DNA of 35,358 nucleotides from contig CAMBAJ010000020.1 in NCBI GenBank assembly GCA_945864305.1, positions 1-35,358 on the forward strand. The letters are read 5' to 3'. The notes beneath the pieces were generated by a model. It was not told the origin of the DNA and searched no databases. It saw only the letters and a list, made by a program, of their open reading frames with translations. This DNA comes from an uncultured Clostridia bacterium (GTDB taxonomy: Bacteria > Bacillota > Clostridia > Oscillospirales > Oscillospiraceae). Position 1 is the stretch's first letter. Every line of letters starts with the position of its first letter. The position numbers were made by a program, and so were the translations under genes. Shown here piece by piece: positions 15,592-23,713 of the stretch.

Positions 15592-17082
15592 ATGAAAAGA
15601 AGCTGCGGCATTCTCATGCCGATCTCCTCTCTCCCCTCCCCTCACGGCATCGGCACGCTGGGGGCGGAGGCCCGGAAGTTCGTGGACTTCCTGGCGGACG
15701 CCGGACAGTCCTGGTGGCAGATCCTGCCCGTGGGCCCCACCAGCTACGGCGACTCCCCCTATCAGAGCTTTTCCGCCTACGCCGGCAACCCCTACTTCGT
15801 GGACCTGGACCTGCTGTGTGAGGACGGGCTCCTGACCCCCGCCGAGGTGAATGCCGTCAACTGGGGCGGGGACCCCGCCCGGGTGGATTACAGCGCCATT
15901 TACAACGGCCGCTTTCCCCTGCTGCATCTTGCGATGGAACGGGGCTGGGAGCGGGACGCTGACAAGGTGGCCGCCTTTTCAGAGGAAAACGCCTCCTGGC
16001 TGCCGGACTACGCCCTGTTCATGGCCGTGAAGCGCCATTTCGGCATGCGGTCCTGGACGGAGTGGCCGGACGAGGACATCCGCCTCCGCCGCCCCGGAGC
16101 GGTATTGCGTTACCGGGAGGAGCTGGCGGACGACATCCGCCTGTTCACCTACATCCAGTACCTGTTCTTCCGCCAATGGGAGGACCTGCGGTCCTACGCC
16201 CATGAAAAGGGCATCGGCATCATCGGCGACCTGCCCATCTACGTGGCCATGGACTCCGCCGACGTGTGGGCGGACCCCCGGGCCTTCCAGCTGGACGAGC
16301 GGAACGTCCCCGCCGAGGTGGCGGGCGTGCCGCCGGACTACTTCACCGCCGACGGCCAGCTGTGGGGCAACCCCCTCTACGACTGGGACGCCATGAAGGC
16401 CGACGGCTACACCTGGTGGATCCACCGCATCGCCGGCGCCTCCCGGCTGTACGACATTCTCCGCATCGACCACTTCCGGGGCCTGGAGAGCTACTGGGCG
16501 GTGCCCTACGGGGAGACCACCGCCAAGACCGGCCGCTGGGTGAAGGGCCCCGGCATGGACCTCATCGGGGTCCTGACCGAGAGATTCCCCAACATCCAGT
16601 TCATCGCCGAGGACCTGGGTTATCTGACCCCGGAGGTCCGCCAGCTGCTGGAGGACTCCGGTCTGCCAGGCATGAAGGTGCTGGAATTCGCCTTCGACTC
16701 CCGGGAAGCCGCCAACTATCTTCCCCACACCTATCCCCGGCACTGCGTCTGCTACGCCGGTACCCACGACAACGCCACCCTCATGGGCTGGAAGGACGAG
16801 GCGGCCCCCGCCGATATCGCCATGGCCCGACAGTATCTGGGGCTCAACGACGAGGAGGGCTTCCACTGGGGCGTCCTCCGAGGCGGACAGAGCAGTGTGG
16901 CCGACCTGTTCGTGGCCCAGATGCAGGACTACCTGGGCCTGGGTTCCGAGGCCCGCATGAACACCCCGGGCATCCTGGGCGGCAACTGGCAGTGGCGGAT
17001 GCTGTCCGGCCAGATCACGGACGCGCTGACAGCGCGGATCGCCGGCATGGCTCGTCTGTACGGCAGAAGTTCCCACAACTGA
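15592..17082 (+). CDS. malQ: 4-alpha-glucanotransferase (amylomaltase, GH77)
   Basis: 496 residues, ATG 12 nt after the permease stop with GAGAGG as ribosome site. N-terminal GILMPISSLPSPHGIGTLG and WWQILPVGPTSYGDSPYQS are family hallmarks. The catalytic residues can be placed: nucleophile Asp293 in RIDHFRG, acid/base Glu340 in AEDLG, and Asp393 in THDN. Numbering and spacing are close to Thermus amylomaltase. The short length is that of the bacterial amylomaltases without the long N-terminal extension of E. coli MalQ. The enzyme disproportionates maltodextrins in the cytoplasm, producing glucose and longer chains that glycogen phosphorylase, encoded upstream, can use. Last gene of the maltodextrin operon. 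Confidence 0.96.
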   Translation: MKRSCGILMPISSLPSPHGIGTLGAEARKFVDFLADAGQSWWQILPVGPTSYGDSPYQSFSAYAGNPYFVDLDLLCEDGLLTPAEVNAVNWGGDPARVDYSAIYNGRFPLLHLAMERGWERDADKVAAFSEENASWLPDYALFMAVKRHFGMRSWTEWPDEDIRLRRPGAVLRYREELADDIRLFTYIQYLFFRQWEDLRSYAHEKGIGIIGDLPIYVAMDSADVWADPRAFQLDERNVPAEVAGVPPDYFTADGQLWGNPLYDWDAMKADGYTWWIHRIAGASRLYDILRIDHFRGLESYWAVPYGETTAKTGRWVKGPGMDLIGVLTERFPNIQFIAEDLGYLTPEVRQLLEDSGLPGMKVLEFAFDSREAANYLPHTYPRHCVCYAGTHDNATLMGWKDEAAPADIAMARQYLGLNDEEGFHWGVLRGGQSSVADLFVAQMQDYLGLGSEARMNTPGILGGNWQWRMLSGQITDALTARIAGMARLYGRSSHN

Positions 17083-17092
17083 TTTACCCAAG

Positions 17093-17127
17093 CAAGCCCC
17101 TCCGGTGCGATGCCGGAGGGGCTTGTT
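17093..17127 (+). terminator. Terminator of the maltodextrin operon
   Basis: 13-bp perfect stem (17093-17105 with 17113-17125) and 7-nt loop, with a short T-tract (GTTCC). Located 11 nt after the malQ stop. Confidence 0.75.
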
Positions 17128-17168
17128 CCATTCCGGAGAAAAGGCTTTCTTTTCCCCCGCCTTCCGAT

Positions 17169-17174
17169 TATACT
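17169..17174 (+). promoter_or_regulatory. Possible -10 element for glycerate kinase
   Basis: TATACT about 50 nt upstream of the gene. The -35 region 17 nt further up (TTTCTT) is a poor match, so the promoter may be weak or activator-dependent. Confidence 0.35.
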
Positions 17175-17226
17175 GAATACAAAACACCGCGCTTTTCCGC
17201 GCCATTTGGCAGATCGGAGGTCTCCC

Positions 17227-18342
17227 ATGAAAAGATTTTTGCTGGCACCCGACTCCTTTAAAGGCACCCTCTCTGCCCAGGAGGTCTGCGCCATTGAAGC
17301 CGCCGTCATCCGAAAACACATCCCCGACGCGGTCATCCGGGCCATTCCCATGGCCGACGGTGGTGAGGGTATGGTGGAGTCCTATCTCGGCATTATAGGC
17401 GGGCAGCGGGTCACCGCTTCGGTCACCGGGCCGCTGGGCGGGACGGTGGACGCGGTCTACGGCGTCCTTCCGGACGGCAGCGCCGTCATGGAGATGGCGG
17501 CCGCCGCGGGCCTCCCCCTGGTGGCGGGCCGGGAAAACCCGCTGGAGACCTCCACCTACGGCGTGGGCGAACTGCTCCTGCACGCCGCCCGGAGCGGCAT
17601 CCGGAAAATTCTCTTGGGCATCGGCGGCAGCTGCACCAACGACTGCGGCATCGGCATGGCCGCCGCTCTGGGTTTCCGGTTTTTGGACGACCGGGGAAAC
17701 CCAGTGGAGCCCTTGGCGAAAAATCTGGGGCTGATCGAGGAGATCGTCCCCCCGGAGTGCCTGCCGGAGCTGGACCTGCGGGTGGCCTGTGACGTGGACA
17801 ACCCGCTGCTGGGCGAGCACGGCGCCACCTATACCTTCGGCCCCCAGAAGGGCGCCGACGCGGAGATGCTGGTCCTGCTGGAGGCCGGGATGGCCCATTT
17901 TGCCCAGGTCCTCACCCAATTTTGCGGCATCCCCGTGGCGGACCTCCCCGGCAGCGCCGCCGCCGGCGGACTGGGCGCCGCCCTCCGCGCCTTTCTGGGC
18001 GGCAGGCTGATGCCCGGGGCGGAGCTGCTGCTGGACAGCGTGGGCTTCGATGAACTGCTGAAAGAGGCGGATATCGTCCTCACCGGCGAGGGCCGCATCG
18101 ACTGGCAGAGCGCCCACGGCAAGGTCCCCGGCACGGTGGGTCTGCGCTGCAAGGCCGCCGGTGTCCCCTGCGCGGCCCTCTGCGGCTCCGTGGGAAAGGG
18201 GGCTGACGCTCTTTATGATTGTGGCATCTCCGCCATTTTCAGTGCGGTACAGGGCGTCTGTACCTTCGAGGAGGTCCGGGAAACCAGCGCAGCCAGTCTG
18301 GAATTCCTGGCAGACGCCGTACTGCGGCTGCTGACGCTGTGA
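17227..18342 (+). CDS. Glycerate kinase (GarK/GlxK family)
   Basis: 371 residues from ATG 17227, with GGAGG 6 nt upstream. The family (PF02595) is recognised from LLAPDSFKGTLSAQE at the N-terminus, IPMADGGEGM near residue 40, GIGGSCTNDCGIGMAAALG near residue 130, and TGEGRIDWQSAHGKVP in the C-terminal part. Length is normal (370-385). It phosphorylates D-glycerate with ATP, giving 2-phosphoglycerate in this family, and so feeds sugar-acid or serine-derived carbon into glycolysis. It stands alone between two terminators. No tartronate-semialdehyde reductase or sugar-acid transporter is adjacent, so the source of its substrate is unknown. Confidence 0.95.
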   Translation: MKRFLLAPDSFKGTLSAQEVCAIEAAVIRKHIPDAVIRAIPMADGGEGMVESYLGIIGGQRVTASVTGPLGGTVDAVYGVLPDGSAVMEMAAAAGLPLVAGRENPLETSTYGVGELLLHAARSGIRKILLGIGGSCTNDCGIGMAAALGFRFLDDRGNPVEPLAKNLGLIEEIVPPECLPELDLRVACDVDNPLLGEHGATYTFGPQKGADAEMLVLLEAGMAHFAQVLTQFCGIPVADLPGSAAAGGLGAALRAFLGGRLMPGAELLLDSVGFDELLKEADIVLTGEGRIDWQSAHGKVPGTVGLRCKAAGVPCAALCGSVGKGADALYDCGISAIFSAVQGVCTFEEVRETSAASLEFLADAVLRLLTL

Positions 18343-18368
18343 GGCTATGCCCTCCATATATGCAGGAC

Positions 18369-18410
18369 CCCCCGGAGCGGATGCATTGAGTATCCGCTCC
18401 GGGGGTGTTT
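18369..18410. terminator. Terminator between glycerate kinase and aminotransferase genes
   Basis: 14-bp perfect stem (18369-18382 with 18392-18405), 9-nt loop, then TGTTT on the + side. It sits between convergent stops at 18342 (+) and 18419 (-). Confidence 0.85.
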
Positions 18411-18418
18411 CATCTGTC

Positions 18419-19585
18419 TCAGTGGTCCAGTTGTTCCATCGCCGCTCTGATCTTCTCAGCAGCCAGCTCCAGATCCCTGTCCGCCGCCGCGAAGGAGAAC
18501 CGCATGCAGCAGGCCGCCTCCTCGCCGTAGGCGCTGCCCGGCATGCCCACCACGCCGGCGTGCTCTATCAGGTACTCGCAGACCTGCATGGAGTCCATGC
18601 CCGGGATGTCGAAATAGACCCAGGCGTAGAACGCGCCCTCCGGGGGCTGGCAGCGGACGCCGGGGATGCTGTTCAGGGCGGAGGTGAACATGTCCCGCCG
18701 CCGCTCATACGCGCGCCGCATCTCCTCCGTCTCCTGCTGGCAGGCGAAGGCCTCCACGGCGCCCTTCTGCACAAAGCCGCTCATGCAGGTCAAACTGTGC
18801 TGGTACAGCTTGTACGCCGCGTCAAACACCTCCCGGCAGGCCGCCAGATAGCCCACCCGCCAGCCGGTCATAGCGGCGCTTTTGGAGAGGCCGTTCACCG
18901 TGATGACCCGGTCCGCCACGGCGGTCCGGGAGCCCATGCTGATGCTCCGTGCCCCGTCGTACACGATGCGCTCATAGACCTCGTCCGACAGCAAATAGAC
19001 CTGCGAATGGGCCAGCAGGAACCGCTCCAGGACCTCCGCCCCGTCCTCGTGGAGGATGCGGCCCGTGGGGTTGTTGGGGTAGTTGATGATCAGAAGCCGG
19101 GTCCTGTCCGTGCAGGCCGCCTCCAGCGCCTCGGCCGTGATGCGGTAGTCCCGCCGGTAGTCCAGCTTCACCTTCACCGTCACGCCGCCGGCGGCCTGGA
19201 CGATGGGCTCGTAGGACACCCACGCGGGGTCCAGAATGATGGCCTCGTCCCCCTCGTTCAGCACCGCCTGCACCGCCAGATAGATGGCGTTCTTGCCGCC
19301 GGGCGTCACCAGAACGCAGTCCGGGTCGCACTGGACGCCGTTCTCCTCCCGCAGCTTTTTCTGGATGGCCAGCCGCAGCTCCGGGATGCCGGGCCCCGCC
19401 ATGTAGTGGGTGTCCCCCGCCGTCAGGGCGCGGATGGCCGCCATGGAGATCCGGTCCGGGGTGGGAAAGTCCGGCTCACCGCCGGCCAGTCCGATGACCG
19501 TGGGGTCCTTTTTCTGCATCTCCTTGGCTCTCCCCATCAGCATCATGGAGGCGGATGGGCGCATGGCCTCGATTCTACGGTTCAT
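18419..19585 (-). CDS. Class I/II pyridoxal-phosphate aminotransferase (aspartate aminotransferase-like)
   Basis: 388 residues, ATG 19585 preceded by GGAGGAGAG. Motifs of subgroup I-beta aminotransferases: IGLAGGEPDFPTPD at residues 31-44, the PLP-contacting PGGKNAIYLA near 95, NYPNNPTG at 168-175, SDEVYE with Asp201 and Tyr204, and the Schiff-base Lys235 in NGLSKSAAMTGWRVGYL. A C-terminal MRFSFA segment holds the Arg that binds the substrate carboxylate. Likely transfers an amino group between aspartate or another amino acid and 2-oxoglutarate, in the cytoplasm; exact specificity cannot be read. It is followed on the same strand by no close gene, and a CatA-like gene lies 57 nt upstream, so both may share a transcript. 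Confidence 0.94.
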   Translation of the reverse strand: MNRRIEAMRPSASMMLMGRAKEMQKKDPTVIGLAGGEPDFPTPDRISMAAIRALTAGDTHYMAGPGIPELRLAIQKKLREENGVQCDPDCVLVTPGGKNAIYLAVQAVLNEGDEAIILDPAWVSYEPIVQAAGGVTVKVKLDYRRDYRITAEALEAACTDRTRLLIINYPNNPTGRILHEDGAEVLERFLLAHSQVYLLSDEVYERIVYDGARSISMGSRTAVADRVITVNGLSKSAAMTGWRVGYLAACREVFDAAYKLYQHSLTCMSGFVQKGAVEAFACQQETEEMRRAYERRRDMFTSALNSIPGVRCQPPEGAFYAWVYFDIPGMDSMQVCEYLIEHAGVVGMPGSAYGEEAACCMRFSFAAADRDLELAAEKIRAAMEQLDH

Positions 19586-19642
19586 GTCTCTCCTCCTGGT
19601 TCATCCCCCGGTATTCTGCAAAGCTTCTATCCTTTTCAGTTC

Positions 19643-20305
19643 TCACATCATCCCGCCAAATGCGTCCAGCTGCTCCTGGAGTCTCCGGAAGAGCTGGCTG
19701 GTGTGGTAGCCGTCCGAGGCGGCGTGGGCGATGGTCACAGTTGCCGGCAGGGTCAGCCGCCCGACCTCCTCCGTGTATTTTCCGAAGGTGATGATGGGGA
19801 ACAGCGCCGGCTCTCCCATCGTGTGGGTGCTGTAGCCCGTGTAGTCCAGCCAAGGCACGCAGCTGATGCAGAAGAAGTTGGGCGGCTGGCCGGGGCGGCC
19901 CTTGATGCCGTGGCAGTCGCCGTAGGTCTCTGTCACCCGCTCCCACTCCCGGTAGAAGGTCTGAAAATCCGGGTCATAGGCGGTCCAGAGGTCACTGAAG
20001 GTCCCGTCATCCTTGTGGAACACGGTGAAATTCAGATGAACCTCGTCCCAGATGCCCGGCGTCCCGTCCGGCGCCGTCATCATCTTCATCTCGTCCATGG
20101 AGTTGACGGCCCGGGCCGCCGCGTAGAGAAAGCAGCCAAAAAAGCGCTTCTTTTGGGCGCGGGTAAAGCGCACCGCCTCCGTCACGTCCAGCCGGGCGGT
20201 GATGGAGTAGCCGCACTTCAAAAACTCTCGGTAATAGCGGTAGTGCTCCCGCCGGGGCCAGGTCTCCAGGTCGATTTTCCGATAGCCGGGCATGGTCTGT
20301 TCCAT
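19643..20305 (-). CDS. CatA-like acetyltransferase (chloramphenicol acetyltransferase family)
   Basis: 220 residues from ATG 20305, with AAAGGGGG about 7 nt upstream. Size and architecture match type A chloramphenicol acetyltransferases. The N-terminus has YRKIDLETWPRREHY, the middle has NFFCISCVPWLDYTGYSTH (comparable to the serine-containing SxxPW strand of CAT), and the C-terminus carries the catalytic His in HAASDGYHTS. The classical HHxxxDG motif is changed to AHAASDG: the catalytic His is kept and the preceding His is Ala. The family forms trimers and uses acetyl-CoA. Many chromosomal members in gut Firmicutes have no shown role in resistance, so chloramphenicol acetylation is only a possibility. 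Confidence 0.85.
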   Translation of the reverse strand: MEQTMPGYRKIDLETWPRREHYRYYREFLKCGYSITARLDVTEAVRFTRAQKKRFFGCFLYAAARAVNSMDEMKMMTAPDGTPGIWDEVHLNFTVFHKDDGTFSDLWTAYDPDFQTFYREWERVTETYGDCHGIKGRPGQPPNFFCISCVPWLDYTGYSTHTMGEPALFPIITFGKYTEEVGRLTLPATVTIAHAASDGYHTSQLFRRLQEQLDAFGGMM

Positions 20306-20416
20306 AGAAGTGCCCCCTTTCTCGTTTTTTCCAGTGTACCGCAAATTGGGAAAAACCGCAATCGTTTGGGTCGAAAATGCCCCGGGCAGTCCTGCGGGAC
20401 CGTCCGGGGCATCGAT

Positions 20417-21082
20417 TCAGTTTTCTCCGTCCAGCCGGCGCAGGCCCGCGATGTCGCTCACCGGCAGGGAGAACACCAGGGACTGGGCCTCCGTCTGCAT
20501 GCCTGCCTGGGCCATGATGGCCTTCATGATGGGCACCCGGGTCTCCTCCAGGGTCAGAATGAAGATCAGTTCCTTTTCCGCCGCGATGGACACGCCGAAG
20601 AACTTCTTCGCCAGTTCCGTTCCCGTCCCCTTGGCGTGGACGGCGGTGCCTCCCGTGGCGCCGGCGGCCCGGGCGGCGTCCATCACCATGTCCGTATGGC
20701 CCTGGTTGGTGATGACCACCAGCAGCTCGTGGGTGATTTCCTTTTCCATGGCTTTCTCCGCCTCCTGTTGCAGCAGATAGTCTCTGGCGGCAGCGCCGCC
20801 GATGCTGGACACCGGCACCGTCATCAGGATGCCCCGGCCCGGCACATCCAGCCACAGCGCCTTTTCCGCCCTCCGCACCAGCTGGGGGGAGTGGGGCGCC
20901 ACGCAGAACAGAACCGCCTTCTCCGTGGCCTCCAGGCCCAGGCAGTCCAGAATTTCGGTCGTGGCCGTGCCGCTGCCCAGGGCCGTCAGCACCAGGGGGA
21001 TGCCCTGTTCCTGATACCAGGCCGCGAATTCCCCGCAGCGGCTGCGGTCCGTAATGGTGATCATGAGAACAGCTCCGCCCAT
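20417..21082 (-). CDS. Tandem PII-like signalling protein, partner of the DUF1538 membrane protein
   Basis: 221 residues; ATG 21082 has AGGGGAG 8 nt upstream, with ATG 21064 as alternative. The chain consists of two similar halves. Half one (about 7-100): a LMITIT strand, helix, ALGSGT loop at 34-39, LGLEATEKAVLF, and end strand MTVPVSSIGG at 87-96. Half two (about 119-213): LLVVIT strand, helix, AKGTGT at 150-155, FGVSIAAEKELIF, and end strand FSLPVSDIAG at 204-213. Each half has the order and size of a PII/GlnB-type ferredoxin-like domain, including the Gly-rich loop where PII proteins grip nucleotide. A uridylylation Tyr is not evident. It starts 25 nt after the DUF1538 gene and forms an operon with it, so it probably regulates that protein. 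Confidence 0.8.
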   Translation of the reverse strand: MGGAVLMITITDRSRCGEFAAWYQEQGIPLVLTALGSGTATTEILDCLGLEATEKAVLFCVAPHSPQLVRRAEKALWLDVPGRGILMTVPVSSIGGAAARDYLLQQEAEKAMEKEITHELLVVITNQGHTDMVMDAARAAGATGGTAVHAKGTGTELAKKFFGVSIAAEKELIFILTLEETRVPIMKAIMAQAGMQTEAQSLVFSLPVSDIAGLRRLDGEN

Positions 21083-21107
21083 GGCAGTTTCTCCCCTCTC
21101 AGGTAAT

Positions 21108-22652
21108 TTAGAGTTCGATGATCTCCTCGTCCTCCGCCGGTGCCTCCACAGGCTGGGCGCGCTTCAGCCTGTACTGGTATGCGAGGCCCAGCAGCTGGAT
21201 GGTGATCAGCGGCGTCATGGCCACCATGGCCACGATGCCGAAGGCGTCCGTGACGATATTACCGCCCAGGGCCTCGCAGGCGCCCATGGCAAAGGGCAGC
21301 AGAAAGGTGGCCGTCATGGGACCGGAGGCCACACCGCCGGAGTCGAAGGCGATGGAGGTAAAAATCTTCGGTACAAAGAAGGACAGCGCAATGGCCGCCA
21401 GATATCCCGGCGCCAGGAAGCAGACGATGGAGATGCCGGTCAGGACCCGGGTCATGGCCAGGCCCACGGACACAGCCACGCCCACGGAGAGGCTGATGCT
21501 CATGGCCTTGCCGGGGATGGCGCCGGAGGTGATCTCCTCCACCTGCCGGTTCAGCACATGGACCGCAGGCTCCGCCTGCACGATGAACCAGCCCATCAGC
21601 ATGCCGATGGGGATGAGGACCCAGTTGTAGGACAGGCCTGCGATCTGCTGGCCCAGATAGGTGCCGGCGGGCAGAAAGCCCACATTGACGCCGGTGAGAA
21701 ACAGCACCAGTCCAACACCAGTATATAAGAGGCCGATGACGATTTTCAACACCTTTTTCCGGTTCAGGTGCAGGGACACCACCTGGAACACCGCGAAAAA
21801 CACCGCGATGGGCGCCAGGCACACTGTCACCTCCCGGATGTACTCCGGGAACGCCTCCTGGAACAGCCGCCAGAGCGCCTGGCTGTCCGCCGCCTCCGGC
21901 AGCGCCGGTGATACGTATGTACCGGAGGCCGGGTACACCATCGCCAGAATCAGCACCGCCAGGATCGGTCCCACGGAGCACAGCGCCACCAGGCCGAAGC
22001 TGTCCTGGGCGGCATTTTTGTCGCTTCGGATGGAGGCGACGCCCAGGCCCAGCGCCATGATGAAGGGGACCGTCATGGGGCCGGTGGTGACGCCGCCGGA
22101 GTCAAAGGCAATGGCCAGGAAGTCCCCGGGCACAGAGGCCGCCAGCACCAGCACCACGGCGTAGGAGACGATCAGAAGTCCCCGCAGCGGAATGCGGAAC
22201 AGGATGCGCAGCAAGGCAATCACCAGGAACGCGCCCACGCCAACGGCCACAGCCCCCACCAGAACGGCGTTGGGGACGCTGGGCACCTGCTCTGCCAGTA
22301 CCTGGAGGTCCGGCTCGGACACTGTGATGATCACGCCGATCAGAAAGCTGACCGACACCACCACCCACAGCTTCCGGGATTTGGTCATATGGGCGCCCAC
22401 CCGCTCGCCGATGGGCGTCATGGCTGTCTCAGCGCCCAGCGTGAACAGCCCCATGCCGACGATCAGCAGCACCGCGCCCATCAAAAATGCCAGCAGGATG
22501 TCCGTGGGCACCGGCGCAATCGTGAAGCACAGCAGCAGTACGATGGCGGTGATGGGCAGCACGGATGCCAGCGCCTCCCGCACCTTCTCTCCCAGAATGG
22601 TCTTGTTCTGTCCCATGTTCTCCTTCCACCGCTTCCGGAAACCGCCCCGCAT
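21108..22652 (-). CDS. DUF1538-type integral membrane protein with duplicated halves
   Basis: 514 residues from ATG 22652 (AGGTGAGG upstream); ATG 22616 after GGAAGGAG is an alternative. Roughly 12 hydrophobic segments. The protein is an internal duplication. Motif IAFDSGGVTTGPMT at 181-194 recurs as IAFDSGGVASGPMT at 434-447. SEPDLQVLAEQV near 112 is mirrored by AEPAVHVLNRQV near 360, and both halves then have an FG(L/I)VA segment. I place it in DUF1538 from memory of this signature. The conserved Asp-Ser-Gly-Gly elements inside membrane segments look like re-entrant transport-site loops of a two-fold pseudo-symmetric transporter. The substrate is not known to me. The C-terminal tail is acidic. 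The downstream gene encodes a tandem PII-like protein. Confidence 0.85.
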   Translation of the reverse strand: MRGGFRKRWKENMGQNKTILGEKVREALASVLPITAIVLLLCFTIAPVPTDILLAFLMGAVLLIVGMGLFTLGAETAMTPIGERVGAHMTKSRKLWVVVSVSFLIGVIITVSEPDLQVLAEQVPSVPNAVLVGAVAVGVGAFLVIALLRILFRIPLRGLLIVSYAVVLVLAASVPGDFLAIAFDSGGVTTGPMTVPFIMALGLGVASIRSDKNAAQDSFGLVALCSVGPILAVLILAMVYPASGTYVSPALPEAADSQALWRLFQEAFPEYIREVTVCLAPIAVFFAVFQVVSLHLNRKKVLKIVIGLLYTGVGLVLFLTGVNVGFLPAGTYLGQQIAGLSYNWVLIPIGMLMGWFIVQAEPAVHVLNRQVEEITSGAIPGKAMSISLSVGVAVSVGLAMTRVLTGISIVCFLAPGYLAAIALSFFVPKIFTSIAFDSGGVASGPMTATFLLPFAMGACEALGGNIVTDAFGIVAMVAMTPLITIQLLGLAYQYRLKRAQPVEAPAEDEEIIEL

Positions 22653-22690
22653 CTCCTCACCTCGATTTCTTCAAAATGCTCATTTTTTAC

Positions 22691-22720
22691 ATGATAGCAT
22701 GCAAATCCTGTCGCCTTCAA
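22691..22720 (-). promoter_or_regulatory. Promoter of the DUF1538/PII-like operon
   Basis: On the - strand: TTGAAG (22720-22715), 18-nt spacer, TATCAT (22696-22691) preceded by TGC (extended -10). The leader to ATG 22652 is about 30 nt. Confidence 0.65.
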
Positions 22721-22786
22721 CCCTTCCGGGAAACTTGCAAAATCTTTAACAAGTTCTTGTCAGGCGTTTCTTTTTTTCCGCCGGTG

Positions 22787-22795
22787 TGCTATAAT
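22787..22795 (+). promoter_or_regulatory. Extended -10 promoter of the patatin-like gene
   Basis: TGCTATAAT, a perfect extended -10 element, about 30 nt upstream of the ATG. The -35 position (TTTCTT, 22767-22772) is poor, as is common for extended -10 promoters. Confidence 0.7.
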
Positions 22796-22825
22796 CCATA
22801 AAAAATGTAAGGAAGTGACCTTCTT

Positions 22826-23713
22826 ATGAAAACCGGCCTGGTCCTGGAGGGCGGTGCCCTGCGGACCATTTTCTCCTCCGGTGTGTGTGACGCGTTCCTG
22901 GATTTGGGACTGCCCATGCCGGATTACACCATCGGTGTCTCCGCCGGCATCGCCTACGGCGTCAGCTATCTCTCCCGTCAAAGCCGGCGGAATCTGAAGC
23001 TGGTGACGACCTATGCCAACGACCACCGCTACATGAGCTGGCGGAATATGCTCAATCCCAAAAACCGCTCCTATTTCGGTCTGAAGTTCTCCTACGAGAC
23101 CATCCCCAACGAGCTGCTGCCCTTTGACTACGACGCCTTTGAGGCCTATCCCGGCACGGTGGAGGCCGTGGTCACGAACCTGAACACCGGCAAGGCGGAC
23201 TACCTGCCCGTCCCCCGCCGGGACGACCACAATCTGCTGCTCCAGGCCACCTGCGCCATCCCCATGATGTTCCCGGTCATCGAGATCGACGGCCAGCCCT
23301 ATCTGGACGGCGGCTGCGCCGACGCCATTCCCTGGAAGCGGGCCTTTGAGGTGGGCTGTGACCGGGTGGTGGTGGTCCTGACCCGGGAGCGAGACTACCG
23401 CAAGGAAGCCGATCCCTCCTTCCGGATCACAAAGAACGCCTTCCGCAAATACCCCAATTTCGTGGAGACCATGCGCACCCGGGCGGAGCGCTACAACGCC
23501 TGCCGTGACGAGCTGTTTGAGCTGGAGGCCCAGGGCAAGGTCCTGGTCATCGCGCCGGAGGACACGCTGGGCTGCTCCCGCACGGAGAAGGACATGGAGG
23601 TCGTCCGTGCCCTGTGGCAGATTGGCTACTTTGCCGGACGCCGCTCCGCGGACAGCGTCCGGGCGTTCTGGGCAGAAAATATAGACCCCTCTCTGTTGGA
23701 AACAGCGCCGTAA
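22826..23713 (+). CDS. Patatin-like phospholipase
   Basis: 295 residues, ATG preceded by AAGGAAGTG. The patatin catalytic dyad is intact: nucleophile Ser39 in IGVSAGIAYG (GxSxG) and Asp161 in YLDGG. The oxyanion loop is LEGGALRTIF at residues 7-16. The C-terminal third has an ALWQIGYFAGRR helix seen in bacterial RssA/YjjU-type members. No signal peptide or membrane helix is present, so it likely acts in the cytoplasm on lipid acyl esters, with unknown substrate. It is divergent from the DUF1538 operon and is monocistronic; its stop codon forms the loop of its own terminator hairpin. Confidence 0.93.
   Translation: MKTGLVLEGGALRTIFSSGVCDAFLDLGLPMPDYTIGVSAGIAYGVSYLSRQSRRNLKLVTTYANDHRYMSWRNMLNPKNRSYFGLKFSYETIPNELLPFDYDAFEAYPGTVEAVVTNLNTGKADYLPVPRRDDHNLLLQATCAIPMMFPVIEIDGQPYLDGGCADAIPWKRAFEVGCDRVVVVLTRERDYRKEADPSFRITKNAFRKYPNFVETMRTRAERYNACRDELFELEAQGKVLVIAPEDTLGCSRTEKDMEVVRALWQIGYFAGRRSADSVRAFWAENIDPSLLETAP

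Noticed and set aside
22748-22761. AACAAG-TT-CTTGTC between the DUF1538 and patatin genes as a further S24 operator
   Set aside because: The half-sites match, but the central spacing is 2 nt instead of 3 and one end base differs, which would misplace a dimeric repressor.
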